Part shown: one piece after another, positions 38,978 to 48,583 of the stretch | Layout: the number at the start of each line of letters is the position of its first letter | Position numbering within the stretch: position 1 is the stretch's first letter | Assembly: GCA_031538565.1 (NCBI GenBank) | Contig: JAVKLS010000013.1 | Location: 23,776-87,775, forward strand | Length of the DNA: 64,000 bases | Reading direction: 5' to 3' | Source of the DNA: JASGCK01 sp031538565 | GTDB taxonomy: Bacteria; Pseudomonadota; Gammaproteobacteria; Burkholderiales; Burkholderiaceae_C | The notes under the pieces: generated by a model | What the model was told of the DNA's origin: nothing | What the model saw: only the letters and a program-made list of their open reading frames with translations | The model's database searches: none | Translations under genes and position numbers: made by a program

Positions 38978-41374
38978 ATGTCTAAACTCTTTGACCCCAG
39001 CGCCCTTGTCGTCCCTTTTGAGCTTTTGCGAAACGCTGATGTGGACTCCGTAGGCGGCAAAAACGCCAGTCTTGGCGAAATGATTTCCCAGCTGCCCACA
39101 GGCGTCAAAGTCCCCACAGGGTTTGCCACGACGGCGCACGCTTTTCGCGCTTTTTTAAAGCACGGGGGCTTGGACGCGAGCATCAACGCCAAGCTGGACG
39201 CGCTTGATACCGAAGACGTCAACGCCCTGGCCCGCGTGGGCGCAGAAATTCGCGCCTTGGTTGAGGCTCAGCCCTTCCCCGCTGACCTTGAGCAAGCCAT
39301 TCGCGCCGCGTTTACCAAACTGAGCAGCGGCTCTGCCGAGGCTTCGTTTGCCGTGCGATCTTCCGCAACCGCAGAAGATTTACCCGACGCCTCGTTTGCG
39401 GGGCAGCAAGAAACGTTTTTAAACGTGGTGGGCATTGAAACTGTGCTGCACAAAATCAAAGAGGTTTTTGCCTCGCTCTACAACGATCGCGCCATTAGCT
39501 ACCGCGTGCACAAAGGCTTTGCCCACGCCGAGGTGGCGTTATCAGCAGGCGTGCAGCGCATGGTGCGCTCCGATTTGGGCGCTGCGGGCGTGATGTTTAC
39601 GATAGATACTGAAAGCGGCTTTGATCAAGTCGTCTTTATCACCAGCAGCTACGGACTTGGCGAAACGGTGGTGCAAGGCGCTGTTAATCCTGACGAGTTT
39701 TATGTGCACAAACCCATGCTGCGCGCAGGCAAACGTGCGCTAATTCGGCGCAGCTTAGGCAGCAAACTCATCCAAATGGTGTTTGCCACGCCAGATGAAA
39801 AGGCAGCCAGCGGGAAACTGGTTCGCACGATTGATGTGCCAGCCGCGCAAAGCCAACGCTACTCGCTAACCGATGCCGATGTGGAGCAGCTTGCCAAATA
39901 CGCCCTCGTTATCGAGGAGCACTACAAGCAGCCCATGGACATTGAATGGGGCAAGGACGGGATAGACGGCGCGCTCTACATCTTGCAGGCGCGTCCCGAA
40001 ACCGTCAAAAGCCAAGCCAAGGGCAAGGCAGAAGTGCGCTACAAGCTCCTGGGCAAAGGGGCCGTTTTGGCGGAGGGGCGCGCCATCGGTCAAAAAATTG
40101 GCACAGGCGTTGTCCGCCTCGTTAAAAGCATTAGCCAAATGGACGAAGTCCAAGCAGGCGATGTTTTGGTCACCGATATGACCGATCCCAATTGGGAACC
40201 TGTAATGAAGCGTGCCAGCGCCATCGTCACCAATCGCGGGGGACGTACTTGTCACGCTGCCATCATTGCGCGCGAACTAGGCATTCCTGCCGTGGTGGGA
40301 TGCGGGGACGCCACCGATCGCCTGAAATCAGGCGCGCTGGTGACGGTGAGCTGCGCCGAGGGTGATACCGGCTTTATTTACGAGGGCAAGCTAGAAACAT
40401 CGCAAACCGAAGTCGAGCGCGGCACCATGCCTGCTATTAAGTCCAAAATCACCATGAACATTGGCAACCCGCAACTGGCTTTTGATTTTTGCCAATTGCC
40501 CAACTCGGGCGTGGGCTTGGCGCGGCTAGAGTTCATCATCAACAACAACATTGGCGTGCATCCCAAAGCGATTTTGGATTACCCAAACATCAATGCCGAA
40601 CTCAAAACGGCGGTAGAGTTAGCAGCACGCGGACACGCCTCGCCCCGTGCTTTTTACGTGGATAAAGTCGCCGAAGGCGTTGCCACCATTGCTGCTGCGT
40701 TTTGGCCCAAGCCCGTCATCGTGCGCTTGTCCGATTTCAAATCCAATGAGTACCGAAAACTCATCGGCGGCAGCATCTACGAACCCGAAGAAGAAAATCC
40801 AATGCTGGGATTTAGGGGCGCGGCGCGTTACGTCAGCAGCGAGTTTGGCGAAGCCTTTGCCATGGAGTGCGAAGCCTTAAAGCGCGTGCGCGGTGACATG
40901 GGTTTGACCAATGTAGAAATCATGGTTCCTTTTGTCCGAACCCTTGGGCAAGCGCGTGCCGTCAGCGAAATGCTGGGCAAGTGCGGACTGGGACGTGGCG
41001 TCAATGGACTGCGCCACATCATGATGTGCGAAGTGCCTAGCAACGCGATTTTGGCTTCGCAATTTTTAGAATACTTTGATGGCTTTTCCATTGGCTCCAA
41101 TGACCTTACCCAGCTGACACTAGGGCTGGATCGCGACTCGGGACTGGAGTTGCTTGCCAAAGATTTTGACGAACGTGATCCTGCCGTCAAAGCCATGTTA
41201 GAGATGTCGATTAAAGCGTGTTTGGCACAAAACAAATACGTGGGCATTTGCGGTCAAGGCCCCAGCGACCACCCCGACTTTGCGCGCTGGCTAGTGGATT
41301 TGGGCATTACCTCGATATCGCTTAACCCAGACTCCGTAGTCGAAACTTGGAAAATGCTGGCAAGCCATGACTAA
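38978..41374 (+). CDS. ppsA: Phosphoenolpyruvate synthase
   Basis: Converts pyruvate and ATP to PEP, AMP and phosphate in gluconeogenesis. The protein has 798 residues. The N-terminal ATP-binding domain has VGGKNASLGEMISQL and FAVRSSATAEDLPDASFAGQ, the phosphohistidine is in GGRTCHAAIIARELGIPAVV, and the C-terminal PEP-binding barrel has GLARLEFIIN and FSIGSNDLTQLTLGLDRDSG. The frame is open to 38912, but the start MSKLFDPSALVVPFELLR is the family start. It overlaps clpS by 8 bases. Confidence 0.96.
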   Translation: MSKLFDPSALVVPFELLRNADVDSVGGKNASLGEMISQLPTGVKVPTGFATTAHAFRAFLKHGGLDASINAKLDALDTEDVNALARVGAEIRALVEAQPFPADLEQAIRAAFTKLSSGSAEASFAVRSSATAEDLPDASFAGQQETFLNVVGIETVLHKIKEVFASLYNDRAISYRVHKGFAHAEVALSAGVQRMVRSDLGAAGVMFTIDTESGFDQVVFITSSYGLGETVVQGAVNPDEFYVHKPMLRAGKRALIRRSLGSKLIQMVFATPDEKAASGKLVRTIDVPAAQSQRYSLTDADVEQLAKYALVIEEHYKQPMDIEWGKDGIDGALYILQARPETVKSQAKGKAEVRYKLLGKGAVLAEGRAIGQKIGTGVVRLVKSISQMDEVQAGDVLVTDMTDPNWEPVMKRASAIVTNRGGRTCHAAIIARELGIPAVVGCGDATDRLKSGALVTVSCAEGDTGFIYEGKLETSQTEVERGTMPAIKSKITMNIGNPQLAFDFCQLPNSGVGLARLEFIINNNIGVHPKAILDYPNINAELKTAVELAARGHASPRAFYVDKVAEGVATIAAAFWPKPVIVRLSDFKSNEYRKLIGGSIYEPEEENPMLGFRGAARYVSSEFGEAFAMECEALKRVRGDMGLTNVEIMVPFVRTLGQARAVSEMLGKCGLGRGVNGLRHIMMCEVPSNAILASQFLEYFDGFSIGSNDLTQLTLGLDRDSGLELLAKDFDERDPAVKAMLEMSIKACLAQNKYVGICGQGPSDHPDFARWLVDLGITSISLNPDSVVETWKMLASHD

Positions 41375-41720
41375 ACCTGCAGCGCCCTCACCCACCTTGC
41401 GCCCGCCGCCCGCAGAGGACGACAGTGGCACGACCGTGCTGGAGCGTCGGCCAGAGGCGATCAAGCCGCCACAAATGCACCAAGTGGCACTGCTCAATGA
41501 TGACTACACGCCAATGGAGTTTGTGGTGTTTGTCATCCAAGAATTTTTTAACAAAGACCAAGATACGGCTGTTGGTATCATGCTCAAAATTCACCTTGAG
41601 GGCAGAGGAGTTTGCGGGGTTTTTACACGCGATGTAGCTGCCACCAAGGTCAATACGGTCATGGATGCGGCAAAAAATGCAGGTCACCCCTTGCAAGCCG
41701 TATCCGAGCCTATAGATTAA
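41367..41720 (+). CDS. clpS: ClpA adaptor ClpS
   Basis: Delivers N-degron substrates to ClpAP protease. The protein has 117 residues. A disordered proline-rich N-terminal extension is followed by the ClpS core: QVALLNDDYTPMEFVVFVIQ, then LKIHLEGRGVCGVFTRDVAA. The start overlaps the ppsA stop and clpA follows 28 bases later, the usual clpS-clpA pair. Confidence 0.95.
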   Translation: MTKPAAPSPTLRPPPAEDDSGTTVLERRPEAIKPPQMHQVALLNDDYTPMEFVVFVIQEFFNKDQDTAVGIMLKIHLEGRGVCGVFTRDVAATKVNTVMDAAKNAGHPLQAVSEPID

Positions 41721-41748
41721 GCCACCACATTGTTTTAGAAAGCCAATC

Positions 41749-44061
41749 ATGATTTCACAAGAATTAGAAACCAGTATTCAGATGGCTTTTGCTGAGGCAA
41801 GAAAAAGCCGCCACGAATTCATCACTGTGGAGCATCTTTTGCTTGCCATGCTCGACAACCCCAGCGGCAAAGAGGTGCTAGAGGCCTGCGCCGCCAAAAT
41901 AGACGACTTACGCAAGTCGCTCACCGAATTCATCCAGGAGAACACGCCTATTGTTTCGGGCACGGATGAGGTGGATACGCAGCCTACGCTGGGTTTCCAG
42001 CGCGTCATCCAGCGTGCCATCATGCACGTGCAGTCCACGGGCACGGGCAAAAAAGAAGTTCAGGGCGTCAATATCTTGGTCGCCATTTACGGCGAAAAAG
42101 ACTCCCATGCTGTTTTTTATTTGCACCAACAAAGCATTACCCGCTTAGATGTCGTCAACTTCATTGCCCACGGCATTAAAAAAACCGACAAACCCGAAGC
42201 CCAAACCACAGGCGAAGGCGGCGAAGAAGATGGCAGCAAACCCAGCGACAAAAGCGAGAAATTCTCACCGCTTGACACCTATTGTCAAAACCTCAATCAA
42301 ATGGCAAAGGACGGCAAAATTGATCCGCTCATTGGCCGTGAACTAGAAGTCGAACGCACTATTCAAATCCTGTGCCGTCGCAGAAAAAACAACCCCCTTT
42401 TGGTAGGCGAAGCGGGCGTGGGCAAGACCGCCATTGCAGAAGGTTTGGCCTGGCGCATCACACAAAATGATGTGCCTGATGTGCTGACAGAGGCGACTGT
42501 GTATTCTTTGGATACAGGCACGCTTTTGGCTGGAACCAAATACCGGGGCGATTTTGAGGCGCGATTGAAAGGCGTTTTAAAACAGCTGAAAGAAAAACCG
42601 CACGCCATTTTATTTATCGACGAAATCCATACGATTATTGGTGCAGGTTCGGCCTCAGGTGGTACGCTGGACGCCAGCAATTTACTCAAACCTGCGCTGG
42701 CCAATGGTCAGCTCAAATGTATTGGAGCGACCACCTTTACCGAGTACCGGGGTATTTTTGAAAAAGACACCGCGCTGTCGCGGCGCTTCCAAAAGATTGA
42801 TGTCAACGAACCCACAATTGAACAAACCACGGAAATCTTGAAGGGACTCAAGTCGCGCTTTGAAGAGCACCACAGCGTCACCTACACCTTGGATGCGCTG
42901 CAAGCCGCCGCAGAACTGTCCAGCAAATACATCAATGACCGCCATCTACCCGACAAAGCAATTGACGTGATTGACGAAGCAGGTGCAGCCCAGCGGATTG
43001 CAAAACCCGAAAACCGCAAAGACGTTATTGGAAAAACCGAAGTAGAAGCCATCATCGCAAAAATTGCTCGCATTCCGCCTGCCAACGTATCGAACGACGA
43101 TCGCAGCAAACTACAAACGCTGGAGCGCGATCTCAAAAACGTGGTGTTTGGACAAGACAAAGCCGTTGATGTGCTGGCGTCCGCCGTCAAAATGGCTCGC
43201 TCGGGCATTGGCAAAACCGACAAGCCCATTGGCTCATTTTTGTTTTCAGGCCCCACGGGCGTCGGGAAAACCGAAGCTGCCAAACAACTGGCGTACATCA
43301 TGGGCATTGAAATGATCCGCTTTGACATGAGCGAGTACATGGAACGCCACGCCGTGAGCCGCCTTATCGGTGCGCCTCCTGGCTACGTCGGATTTGACCA
43401 AGGCGGCTTGCTAACCGAAGCCATTACCAAAAAGCCGCACTGCGTACTTTTACTAGACGAAATTGAAAAAGCACATCCCGATGTATTCAACGTGCTTTTA
43501 CAAGTGATGGATAACGGCACGCTAACCGACAATAACGGGCGCAAAGCAGACTTTAGAAACGTCATTCTCATCATGACCACCAATGCAGGCGCAGAGACCA
43601 TGAACAAGGCCGCCATTGGCTTTACCAACTCACGCCAAGCAGGCGATGAAATGGCAGACATTAAGCGTCTTTTCACCCCCGAGTTCCGCAACCGTATCGA
43701 CTCCATCGTGAGCTTTAAGGCGCTAGACGAAAACGTGATTTTGCGCGTTGTTGATAAATTTTTGCTGCAATTAGAAACTCAATTGCAAGAGAAAAAGGTT
43801 GAGGTATCGTTTAGCGATACGCTGCGCAAGCATCTAGCTAAAAAAGGCTTCGATCCGCTCATGGGCGCACGGCCCATGCAGCGCCTCATCCAAGACACCA
43901 TCCGCAAGGCTTTGGCAGATGAGTTGCTATTTGGACGCCTGACCAATGGCGGCAATCTCAATGTGGATTTGGACGACAAAGGCGAGGTCGTACTCAATAT
44001 CGCCTCGCCCGACCAGTCACCACCCGACAAGCCTAAAAAGAAAGCACCCCAAACAGCATAG
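41749..44061 (+). CDS. clpA: ATP-dependent Clp protease ATP-binding subunit ClpA
   Basis: AAA+ unfoldase that feeds proteins to ClpP. The protein has 770 residues. The N-domain starts MISQELETSIQMAFAEARKS, the first AAA+ module has GEAGVGKTAIAEGLA and LFIDEIHTIIGAG, and the second has SGPTGVGKTEAAKQLA and LLLDEIEKAHPDVFNVLLQV, with a ClpP-binding-type loop in between. No clear terminator is seen in the 180 bases downstream. Confidence 0.97.
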   Translation: MISQELETSIQMAFAEARKSRHEFITVEHLLLAMLDNPSGKEVLEACAAKIDDLRKSLTEFIQENTPIVSGTDEVDTQPTLGFQRVIQRAIMHVQSTGTGKKEVQGVNILVAIYGEKDSHAVFYLHQQSITRLDVVNFIAHGIKKTDKPEAQTTGEGGEEDGSKPSDKSEKFSPLDTYCQNLNQMAKDGKIDPLIGRELEVERTIQILCRRRKNNPLLVGEAGVGKTAIAEGLAWRITQNDVPDVLTEATVYSLDTGTLLAGTKYRGDFEARLKGVLKQLKEKPHAILFIDEIHTIIGAGSASGGTLDASNLLKPALANGQLKCIGATTFTEYRGIFEKDTALSRRFQKIDVNEPTIEQTTEILKGLKSRFEEHHSVTYTLDALQAAAELSSKYINDRHLPDKAIDVIDEAGAAQRIAKPENRKDVIGKTEVEAIIAKIARIPPANVSNDDRSKLQTLERDLKNVVFGQDKAVDVLASAVKMARSGIGKTDKPIGSFLFSGPTGVGKTEAAKQLAYIMGIEMIRFDMSEYMERHAVSRLIGAPPGYVGFDQGGLLTEAITKKPHCVLLLDEIEKAHPDVFNVLLQVMDNGTLTDNNGRKADFRNVILIMTTNAGAETMNKAAIGFTNSRQAGDEMADIKRLFTPEFRNRIDSIVSFKALDENVILRVVDKFLLQLETQLQEKKVEVSFSDTLRKHLAKKGFDPLMGARPMQRLIQDTIRKALADELLFGRLTNGGNLNVDLDDKGEVVLNIASPDQSPPDKPKKKAPQTA

Positions 44062-44241
44062 GGATGCCTCTAAAAATAGAGAAAAACAGGTCATTCTCTC
44101 TACCTATTCGCTTTGAAAATAATTATTTTTTAAAATAACACCCGTAGCTGTCAACCAAATCTTTTTGCCGCACGTTAGTGCAGTACCTCCAAAATTTCTT
44201 GGGGGGGGTTTTTAAGTAACGTTAATTAAAGGAATCTCATC
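44062..44241 (+). promoter_or_regulatory. AT-rich leader region before the Ala/Lys-rich gene
   Basis: This 180-base region holds a likely promoter. TTGAAA (about 44113) is followed after AT-rich sequence by TAAAAT (about 44135). A G9 run lies at about 44201, and AAAGGAATCTC precedes the ATG at 44242. No gene is seen. Confidence 0.4.
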
Positions 44242-44478
44242 ATGAACAAACTTATCGCCGCTTTGGTTGCTGGTCTTTTCGCCGCAACAACTTTCGCACA
44301 AGCTCCTGCTGCTAAGCCAGCTGCTGCACCAGCTGCTGCCGCTCCTGCTGCTGCCGCACCAGCTGCTCCTGCTGCTAAAGCAGACGAAAAAGCTGACAAA
44401 AAAGCTGCTAAAGCTGAAAAGAAAGCCGCTAAAGCTGACAAAAAAGCTGACAAAAAAGCTGACGCTCCTGCGAAGTAA
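44242..44478 (+). CDS. Exported Ala/Lys-rich low-complexity protein
   Basis: A 78-residue protein. A clear signal peptide (MNKLIAALVAGLFAATTFAQ) is followed by an Ala/Pro stretch (residues 21 to 45) and a Lys/Ala/Glu repeat region (ADKKAAKAEKKAAKADKKAD). The mature part resembles a short histone H1-like tail placed in the periplasm. A good ribosome site and a strong downstream terminator mark a single-gene transcript that could be highly expressed. Function unknown. Similar short proteins occur in Burkholderiales. Confidence 0.75.
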   Translation: MNKLIAALVAGLFAATTFAQAPAAKPAAAPAAAAPAAAAPAAPAAKADEKADKKAAKAEKKAAKADKKADKKADAPAK

Positions 44479-44497
44479 TTCGCCCAAAGCAAAAGAG

Positions 44498-44527
44498 CCG
44501 CCACTCGCAGGAGTTGGCGGTTTTTTT
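44498..44527 (+). terminator. Rho-independent terminator
   Basis: Stem CCGCCACTC (44498-44506) pairs with GAGTTGGCGG (44511-44520), with one bulged T, and is followed by T7. It ends the Ala/Lys-rich gene 20 bases after its stop and precedes the DUF192 gene. Confidence 0.9.
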
Positions 44528-44544
44528 ACGCCTATTATTCGAGC

Positions 44545-45003
44545 ATGAAAAAAATCTACACCTTATTTTTGAGTTGCAGTCTTGCTTGGGCAGTCACTCC
44601 AAGCTGGGGGCAAACATCGCAAGCGCCCCAAACGCAATTACCACGTATCTCAATTACTGCGGGCATATTCCAAATTGACGCGCAAGTCGCCCAAACGCCC
44701 GAACAGCGCGAAATTGGACTCATGTTCAGAGAGAAAATGCCTCCATCAGAAGGAATGCTTTTTGTTTTTGAAACCCCCGCCAAACAGTGTTTTTGGATGA
44801 AAAATACCGTGCTACCGCTCACCGCCGCCTTTATTGCTGATGACGGCAGCATTGTCAATTTAGCTGACATGAAGCCGCAAACGACCGCCCCCCACTGTTC
44901 TACTAGACCTGTGCGTTTTGTGCTGGAGATGAATCAAGGGTGGTTTTCCACAAAAGGCATTAGGGCGGGAACAAAACTTAAAAGCCCAGCCTTTCAGCCT
45001 TAA
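44545..45003 (+). CDS. Exported DUF192 protein
   Basis: A 152-residue protein with a signal peptide (LFLSCSLAWAVTPSWG) and a complete DUF192 domain: QTPEQREIGLMFREKMPPSE, FETPAKQCFWMKNTVLPLTA and a C-terminal VLEMNQGWFSTKGIRAGTKL. The family is widespread in bacteria and archaea, and its biochemical role is not established. It follows a strong terminator, so it needs its own promoter in the 17 bases before it or read-through. It converges on xseA. Confidence 0.88.
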   Translation: MKKIYTLFLSCSLAWAVTPSWGQTSQAPQTQLPRISITAGIFQIDAQVAQTPEQREIGLMFREKMPPSEGMLFVFETPAKQCFWMKNTVLPLTAAFIADDGSIVNLADMKPQTTAPHCSTRPVRFVLEMNQGWFSTKGIRAGTKLKSPAFQP

Positions 45004-45053
45004 GCTGCCTAGCATAGCAGCGCAGCAAAACAGCATCGTCGCAAGGACTGCTG

Positions 45054-46286
45054 CTAAATCACACGCACCTGTCGCACACCCTTGGCAAGATGTAACGAAA
45101 GTTCTTGGTCCGGCCAAAGAGTCTTAGCATCCTTTACGACCTGCCCTGCCTCGTCGCTAATCCAGGCAAAACCGCGACTTAGCACTTGCTGAGGGTGCAA
45201 TAAACCAAGGCGCGTTTGGCACTGTGCCAGCCGATGTTGCTGGGTTTGCGTTTGTGCGTAAATGGCTGTGCGCAACCTGTGTCCCGTTTGCGTTAATCGA
45301 TAGGCTTGCTGGCGCAATTGCTCGCTAGGCTGCGTGAGTCGACGTGCCATCATGTCCAGCATCTGACCTTGCCGCTCTAGCCCCGATTGACTGGCATTGC
45401 GCAAGACGTTTGCCAAAGTATTGAGATCAGACAAAGTTTGTGATGCAGTCTGGGCGCACAACTCGGCCGCAGCAGTTGGCGTGGGGGCTCGCACATCGGC
45501 AACAAAATCGGCTATCGAAAAATCTGTTTCATGTCCTACGCCGCACACCACCGGCACGGGACTTTGGGCAATGGCGTAGGCAAGCTGCTCGTCGTTAAAC
45601 GCCCACAAATCTTCTAAAGAGCCGCCGCCGCGCACCAAAAGAATGACGTCGATGGCGGATCGCCCTTCATCGACCAGTTGATACAGGCTGTGCAAAGCAG
45701 CGATTAACTGCGTGGGCGCGTCCACCCCTTGCACCAGTGCAGGCGCCAGCACCACAGGAATGTGCGGCACGCGCCGACTAAGCGTTGTGATCACGTCGCT
45801 CCAAGCAGCCGCTCCATTTGAAGTGACCACGCCAATATGCCGTGGATGGCGCACAAGAAGACGCTTTCTATCCGCATCAAACAGCCCTTGTTCTTGCAAT
45901 CTTCCTTTAAGGCCCATGAAAGCTTCTAGCAATGTGCCTTGCCCCACGCGGCTCACAGTCTGCGCCACTAATTGCAACTCGCCGCGCTGCTCGTACACAC
46001 TCAATTTGCCCACGACTTCGACTTTCTGCCCATCGGAAAGATTGAAATCGATGCTACTGGCAGCACGCTTAAACATGGCAACTCGCAGTTGTCCCTCGCT
46101 ATCTTTGAGTGTGAAGTAGCAGTGCCCGCTTGGGGCTCGGGTAAATCCCGAAACCTCTCCTCGCACCGAGACGGGATTAAAACGCGCCTGCAGGCTGTCG
46201 CTAATAGCTAGGCACAGTGCGCCCACACGCCACGCTTGGCGCTGTATCAAAGGGGCTGTATCGTGCGAAAATTGGTGCCTTATCAT
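45054..46286 (-). CDS. xseA: Exodeoxyribonuclease VII large subunit
   Basis: Single-strand exonuclease subunit acting in both directions. The protein has 410 residues. The N-terminal OB fold has VRGEVSGFTRAPSGHCYFTL, the catalytic domain has VVTSNGAAAWSDVITTLSRR, LVRGGGSLEDLWAFNDEQLA and GVGHETDFSIADFVADVRAP, and a coiled-coil C-terminal region follows. The ATG at 46286 is chosen because the longer frame overlaps the exbB start. It is divergent from exbB with 28 bases between. Confidence 0.95.
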   Translation of the reverse strand: MIRHQFSHDTAPLIQRQAWRVGALCLAISDSLQARFNPVSVRGEVSGFTRAPSGHCYFTLKDSEGQLRVAMFKRAASSIDFNLSDGQKVEVVGKLSVYEQRGELQLVAQTVSRVGQGTLLEAFMGLKGRLQEQGLFDADRKRLLVRHPRHIGVVTSNGAAAWSDVITTLSRRVPHIPVVLAPALVQGVDAPTQLIAALHSLYQLVDEGRSAIDVILLVRGGGSLEDLWAFNDEQLAYAIAQSPVPVVCGVGHETDFSIADFVADVRAPTPTAAAELCAQTASQTLSDLNTLANVLRNASQSGLERQGQMLDMMARRLTQPSEQLRQQAYRLTQTGHRLRTAIYAQTQTQQHRLAQCQTRLGLLHPQQVLSRGFAWISDEAGQVVKDAKTLWPDQELSLHLAKGVRQVRVI

Positions 46287-46314
46287 TGAACAACTTTTAA
46301 ACGGAGAAATCCCC

Positions 46315-46950
46315 TTGCTCACTATTATTCAAGCTGCAGGCTGGCCGATTTGGCCCTTAGTCATTTGCTCTATTGTCGCATTGACCCTCATCGTTGAGCG
46401 TGCGCTATTTTTACGTAGTGACCGCATCAATCCACCACGTTTGTTAGACGAAGCCATGCTTATTTCGCGTCCAACCTTGCCGTCTAGCGAAACCATCGAG
46501 CAAATGGAGATCAGCTCCGTCATGGGCGGTGTTTTAGCTGCGGGACTGCGCGCCTTGCTCACACAACCACGCCCCAATGCAGAGGGATTGCGTAGCGCTA
46601 TGGAGGTCGCGGGTCGTCATGCCACGCAACAGCTAGAAAAATATCTCTCGGCTCTGGCAACCATTGCCTCCATCGCACCGCTTTTAGGCTTGCTAGGAAC
46701 TGTCATTGGGATGATTGAAATTTTTGGCAGTCAATCGGGCGCCTCTAGCACATCAGGCACGAACCCCGCCATGCTGGCGCACGGCATTTCGGTGGCACTC
46801 TATAACACCGCCTTTGGCTTAATGGTGGCAATACCTGCTTTGATTTTTTGGCGCTACTTCAGAAGCAAAGTTGATGAGCTGGAGCTATTACTAGAGCAGG
46901 GTGCGGAGCGGTTTTACCAGCACATCAAAGTACATTGCCGTCCCGAGTAA
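46315..46950 (+). CDS. exbB: ExbB/TolQ-type proton-channel subunit
   Basis: A 211-residue inner-membrane protein that with ExbD uses the proton gradient to energise TonB- or Tol-type transport. Three TM segments are visible: PIWPLVICSIVALTLIVERA, ATIASIAPLLGLLGTVIGMI and AFGLMVAIPALIFW. TTG is the likely start, with GGAGAAA 8 bases upstream. It is followed by exbD. ExbB versus TolQ is not separable by eye. The lpxK-kdsB neighbourhood is the common betaproteobacterial exbBD location. Confidence 0.88.
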   Translation: MLTIIQAAGWPIWPLVICSIVALTLIVERALFLRSDRINPPRLLDEAMLISRPTLPSSETIEQMEISSVMGGVLAAGLRALLTQPRPNAEGLRSAMEVAGRHATQQLEKYLSALATIASIAPLLGLLGTVIGMIEIFGSQSGASSTSGTNPAMLAHGISVALYNTAFGLMVAIPALIFWRYFRSKVDELELLLEQGAERFYQHIKVHCRPE

Positions 46951-46967
46951 CAACAAAGGTCACGTGT

Positions 46968-47381
46968 ATGAAGTTTTCCAAACGCAAAGTCGAACAGCCA
47001 GAAATCAATTTGATTCCATTTATTGATGTGCTCTTGGTCGTGTTGATCTTTTTGATGCTATCAACCACTTATAGCAAGTTCACAGAGCTACAAGTCAAGC
47101 TACCCGCAGCCGACACCGACCAAGCCCGCGATTACCCCAAAGAAGTGATTGTTGCCGTGGGCGCTGATGGTCGCTACGCCGTGGGCAAACAAGCCGTCGA
47201 AGGCAAGGGAGTAGAGCCAGTGGCGGCTATGCTGCGCGACATCGCCAGCAACGCAAAAAATACTGTCGTCGTGATCAGCGCCGATGCACTGGCTAGCCAT
47301 CAATCGGTCGTGACGGTGATGGAGGCGGCGCGCATGGCGGGGCTGTCGCAAATTACATTTGCTGCGCAGCAAAGCAAATAG
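46968..47381 (+). CDS. exbD: ExbD/TolR-type subunit
   Basis: A 137-residue partner of ExbB. A short cytoplasmic N-terminus and one TM helix with the conserved proton-path aspartate (INLIPFIDVLLVVLIFLMLS) lead to a periplasmic domain (EVIVAVGADGRYAVGKQAVE; TVVVISADALASHQSVVTVM). ATG 46968 is chosen over 46935, which lies inside exbB. It is 17 bases after exbB and 18 before lpxK. Confidence 0.9.
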   Translation: MKFSKRKVEQPEINLIPFIDVLLVVLIFLMLSTTYSKFTELQVKLPAADTDQARDYPKEVIVAVGADGRYAVGKQAVEGKGVEPVAAMLRDIASNAKNTVVVISADALASHQSVVTVMEAARMAGLSQITFAAQQSK

Positions 47382-47399
47382 ACGGCGCACCAAAGCACC

Positions 47400-48392
47400 A
47401 TGCCACCGCGCCACTGGCTCAATCGTTCAAATACGCTCGCGACCCTGCTACGCCCTCTCGCATGGGTTTACGCAGTGCTACGCAGCCTTCACTTCAAGCT
47501 CTATGTCTGGGGTGTTTTTAAGACGCAGCGTCTGCCCGTGCCCGTAGTCATCGTGGGCAATGTGGTAGCGGGTGGCGCTGGGAAAACCCCCGTCGTCATT
47601 GCACTGGTCAAGCACTTGCAAGCGCTAGGCTGTCAGCCTGGTGTGATTGCACGTGGCTATGGACGCACAAGTAAAGACTGCCGCATCGTCACAAGCGCGA
47701 GTACCGCTGCCGAAGTAGGTGACGAGCCGCTGCTCATCGCCCGTGTCTGCCACGTACCTGTGGCAGTAGCCACCCAGCGCGTAGAAGCGGCGCGGACTTT
47801 GCTGGCAGCACATCCCACCTGCAATGTGCTGATAAGCGACGACGGCTTGCAGCACCTTGCACTTGGACGCGACGTGGAGATCGTGCTGTTTGACGAGCGT
47901 GACACTGGCAATAAACTTTTTCTGCCCGCAGGACCTTTACGCGAGCCTTGGCCGCGCAAAACGCGCTGCCCCGTCCATTTGGTACTCAGTGATGTCAACC
48001 GAATGCTTGCCAGCTATGCGCAAGACGCGAGCGGCGTGCAGCATCCGCTTAACAAGCTTGCGCATCATTCCTTGCACGCCGTTGCGGGTATTGCAAAGCC
48101 CGCGATGTTTTTTGCCATGCTTCGCGCACAAGGTTTGCATCTCGCATCCACAACCGCTTATGCCGATCACGATAACTTTTTTGCATTTAACCAAGCAGCC
48201 ATGCGCGTCGCCAATCCCGAGGCACTTTGGCTTTGCACCGAAAAAGATGCTGTTAAATTATGGGCAATCGCACCGCAATACCGCGCACGCATTTTGGCTG
48301 TACCACTTTGCATTGAACTAGACACCACCTTCCTATCCATTTTTGATACGACCATGCAATTTTTAATCTCTCGCCCGCAAGGAGCTGCCTGA
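47400..48392 (+). CDS. lpxK: Tetraacyldisaccharide 4'-kinase
   Basis: Phosphorylates the lipid A disaccharide at 4' on the inner membrane. The protein has 330 residues. An N-terminal membrane helix (LATLLRPLAWVYAVLRSLHF) is followed by the P-loop VVIVGNVVAGGAGKTPVVIA and GVIARGYGR, then DDGLQHLALGRDVEIVLFDE. It overlaps the ycaR-like gene by 1 base at its stop (TGATGG). Confidence 0.95.
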   Translation: MPPRHWLNRSNTLATLLRPLAWVYAVLRSLHFKLYVWGVFKTQRLPVPVVIVGNVVAGGAGKTPVVIALVKHLQALGCQPGVIARGYGRTSKDCRIVTSASTAAEVGDEPLLIARVCHVPVAVATQRVEAARTLLAAHPTCNVLISDDGLQHLALGRDVEIVLFDERDTGNKLFLPAGPLREPWPRKTRCPVHLVLSDVNRMLASYAQDASGVQHPLNKLAHHSLHAVAGIAKPAMFFAMLRAQGLHLASTTAYADHDNFFAFNQAAMRVANPEALWLCTEKDAVKLWAIAPQYRARILAVPLCIELDTTFLSIFDTTMQFLISRPQGAA

Positions 48393-48583
48393 TGGATCCC
48401 AAACTACTCAGCTTGCTCGTGTGCCCAGTCACCAAAGGTCCGCTTCGCTTCAGCCCAGAGACCAACGAGCTTTTGAGCCGTAGTGCCCGTTTGGCATACG
48501 CCGTGCGCGACGGTATTCCCGTCATGCTAGAGAGCCAAGCGCGCAGCTTAACGGACGCGGAAGTTCAAGCTCTGCATGACTGA
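48392..48583 (+). CDS. ycaR: Trm112-like protein (YcaR)
   Basis: A 63-residue Trm112-family protein: PKLLSLLVCPVTKGPLRFSP and LAYAVRDGIPVMLE. Only one of the four zinc cysteines is kept, as in proteobacterial YcaR. It is conserved between lpxK and kdsB. Its role in bacteria is not settled; eukaryotic Trm112 activates methyltransferases. It overlaps kdsB by 8 bases. Confidence 0.9.
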   Translation: MDPKLLSLLVCPVTKGPLRFSPETNELLSRSARLAYAVRDGIPVMLESQARSLTDAEVQALHD

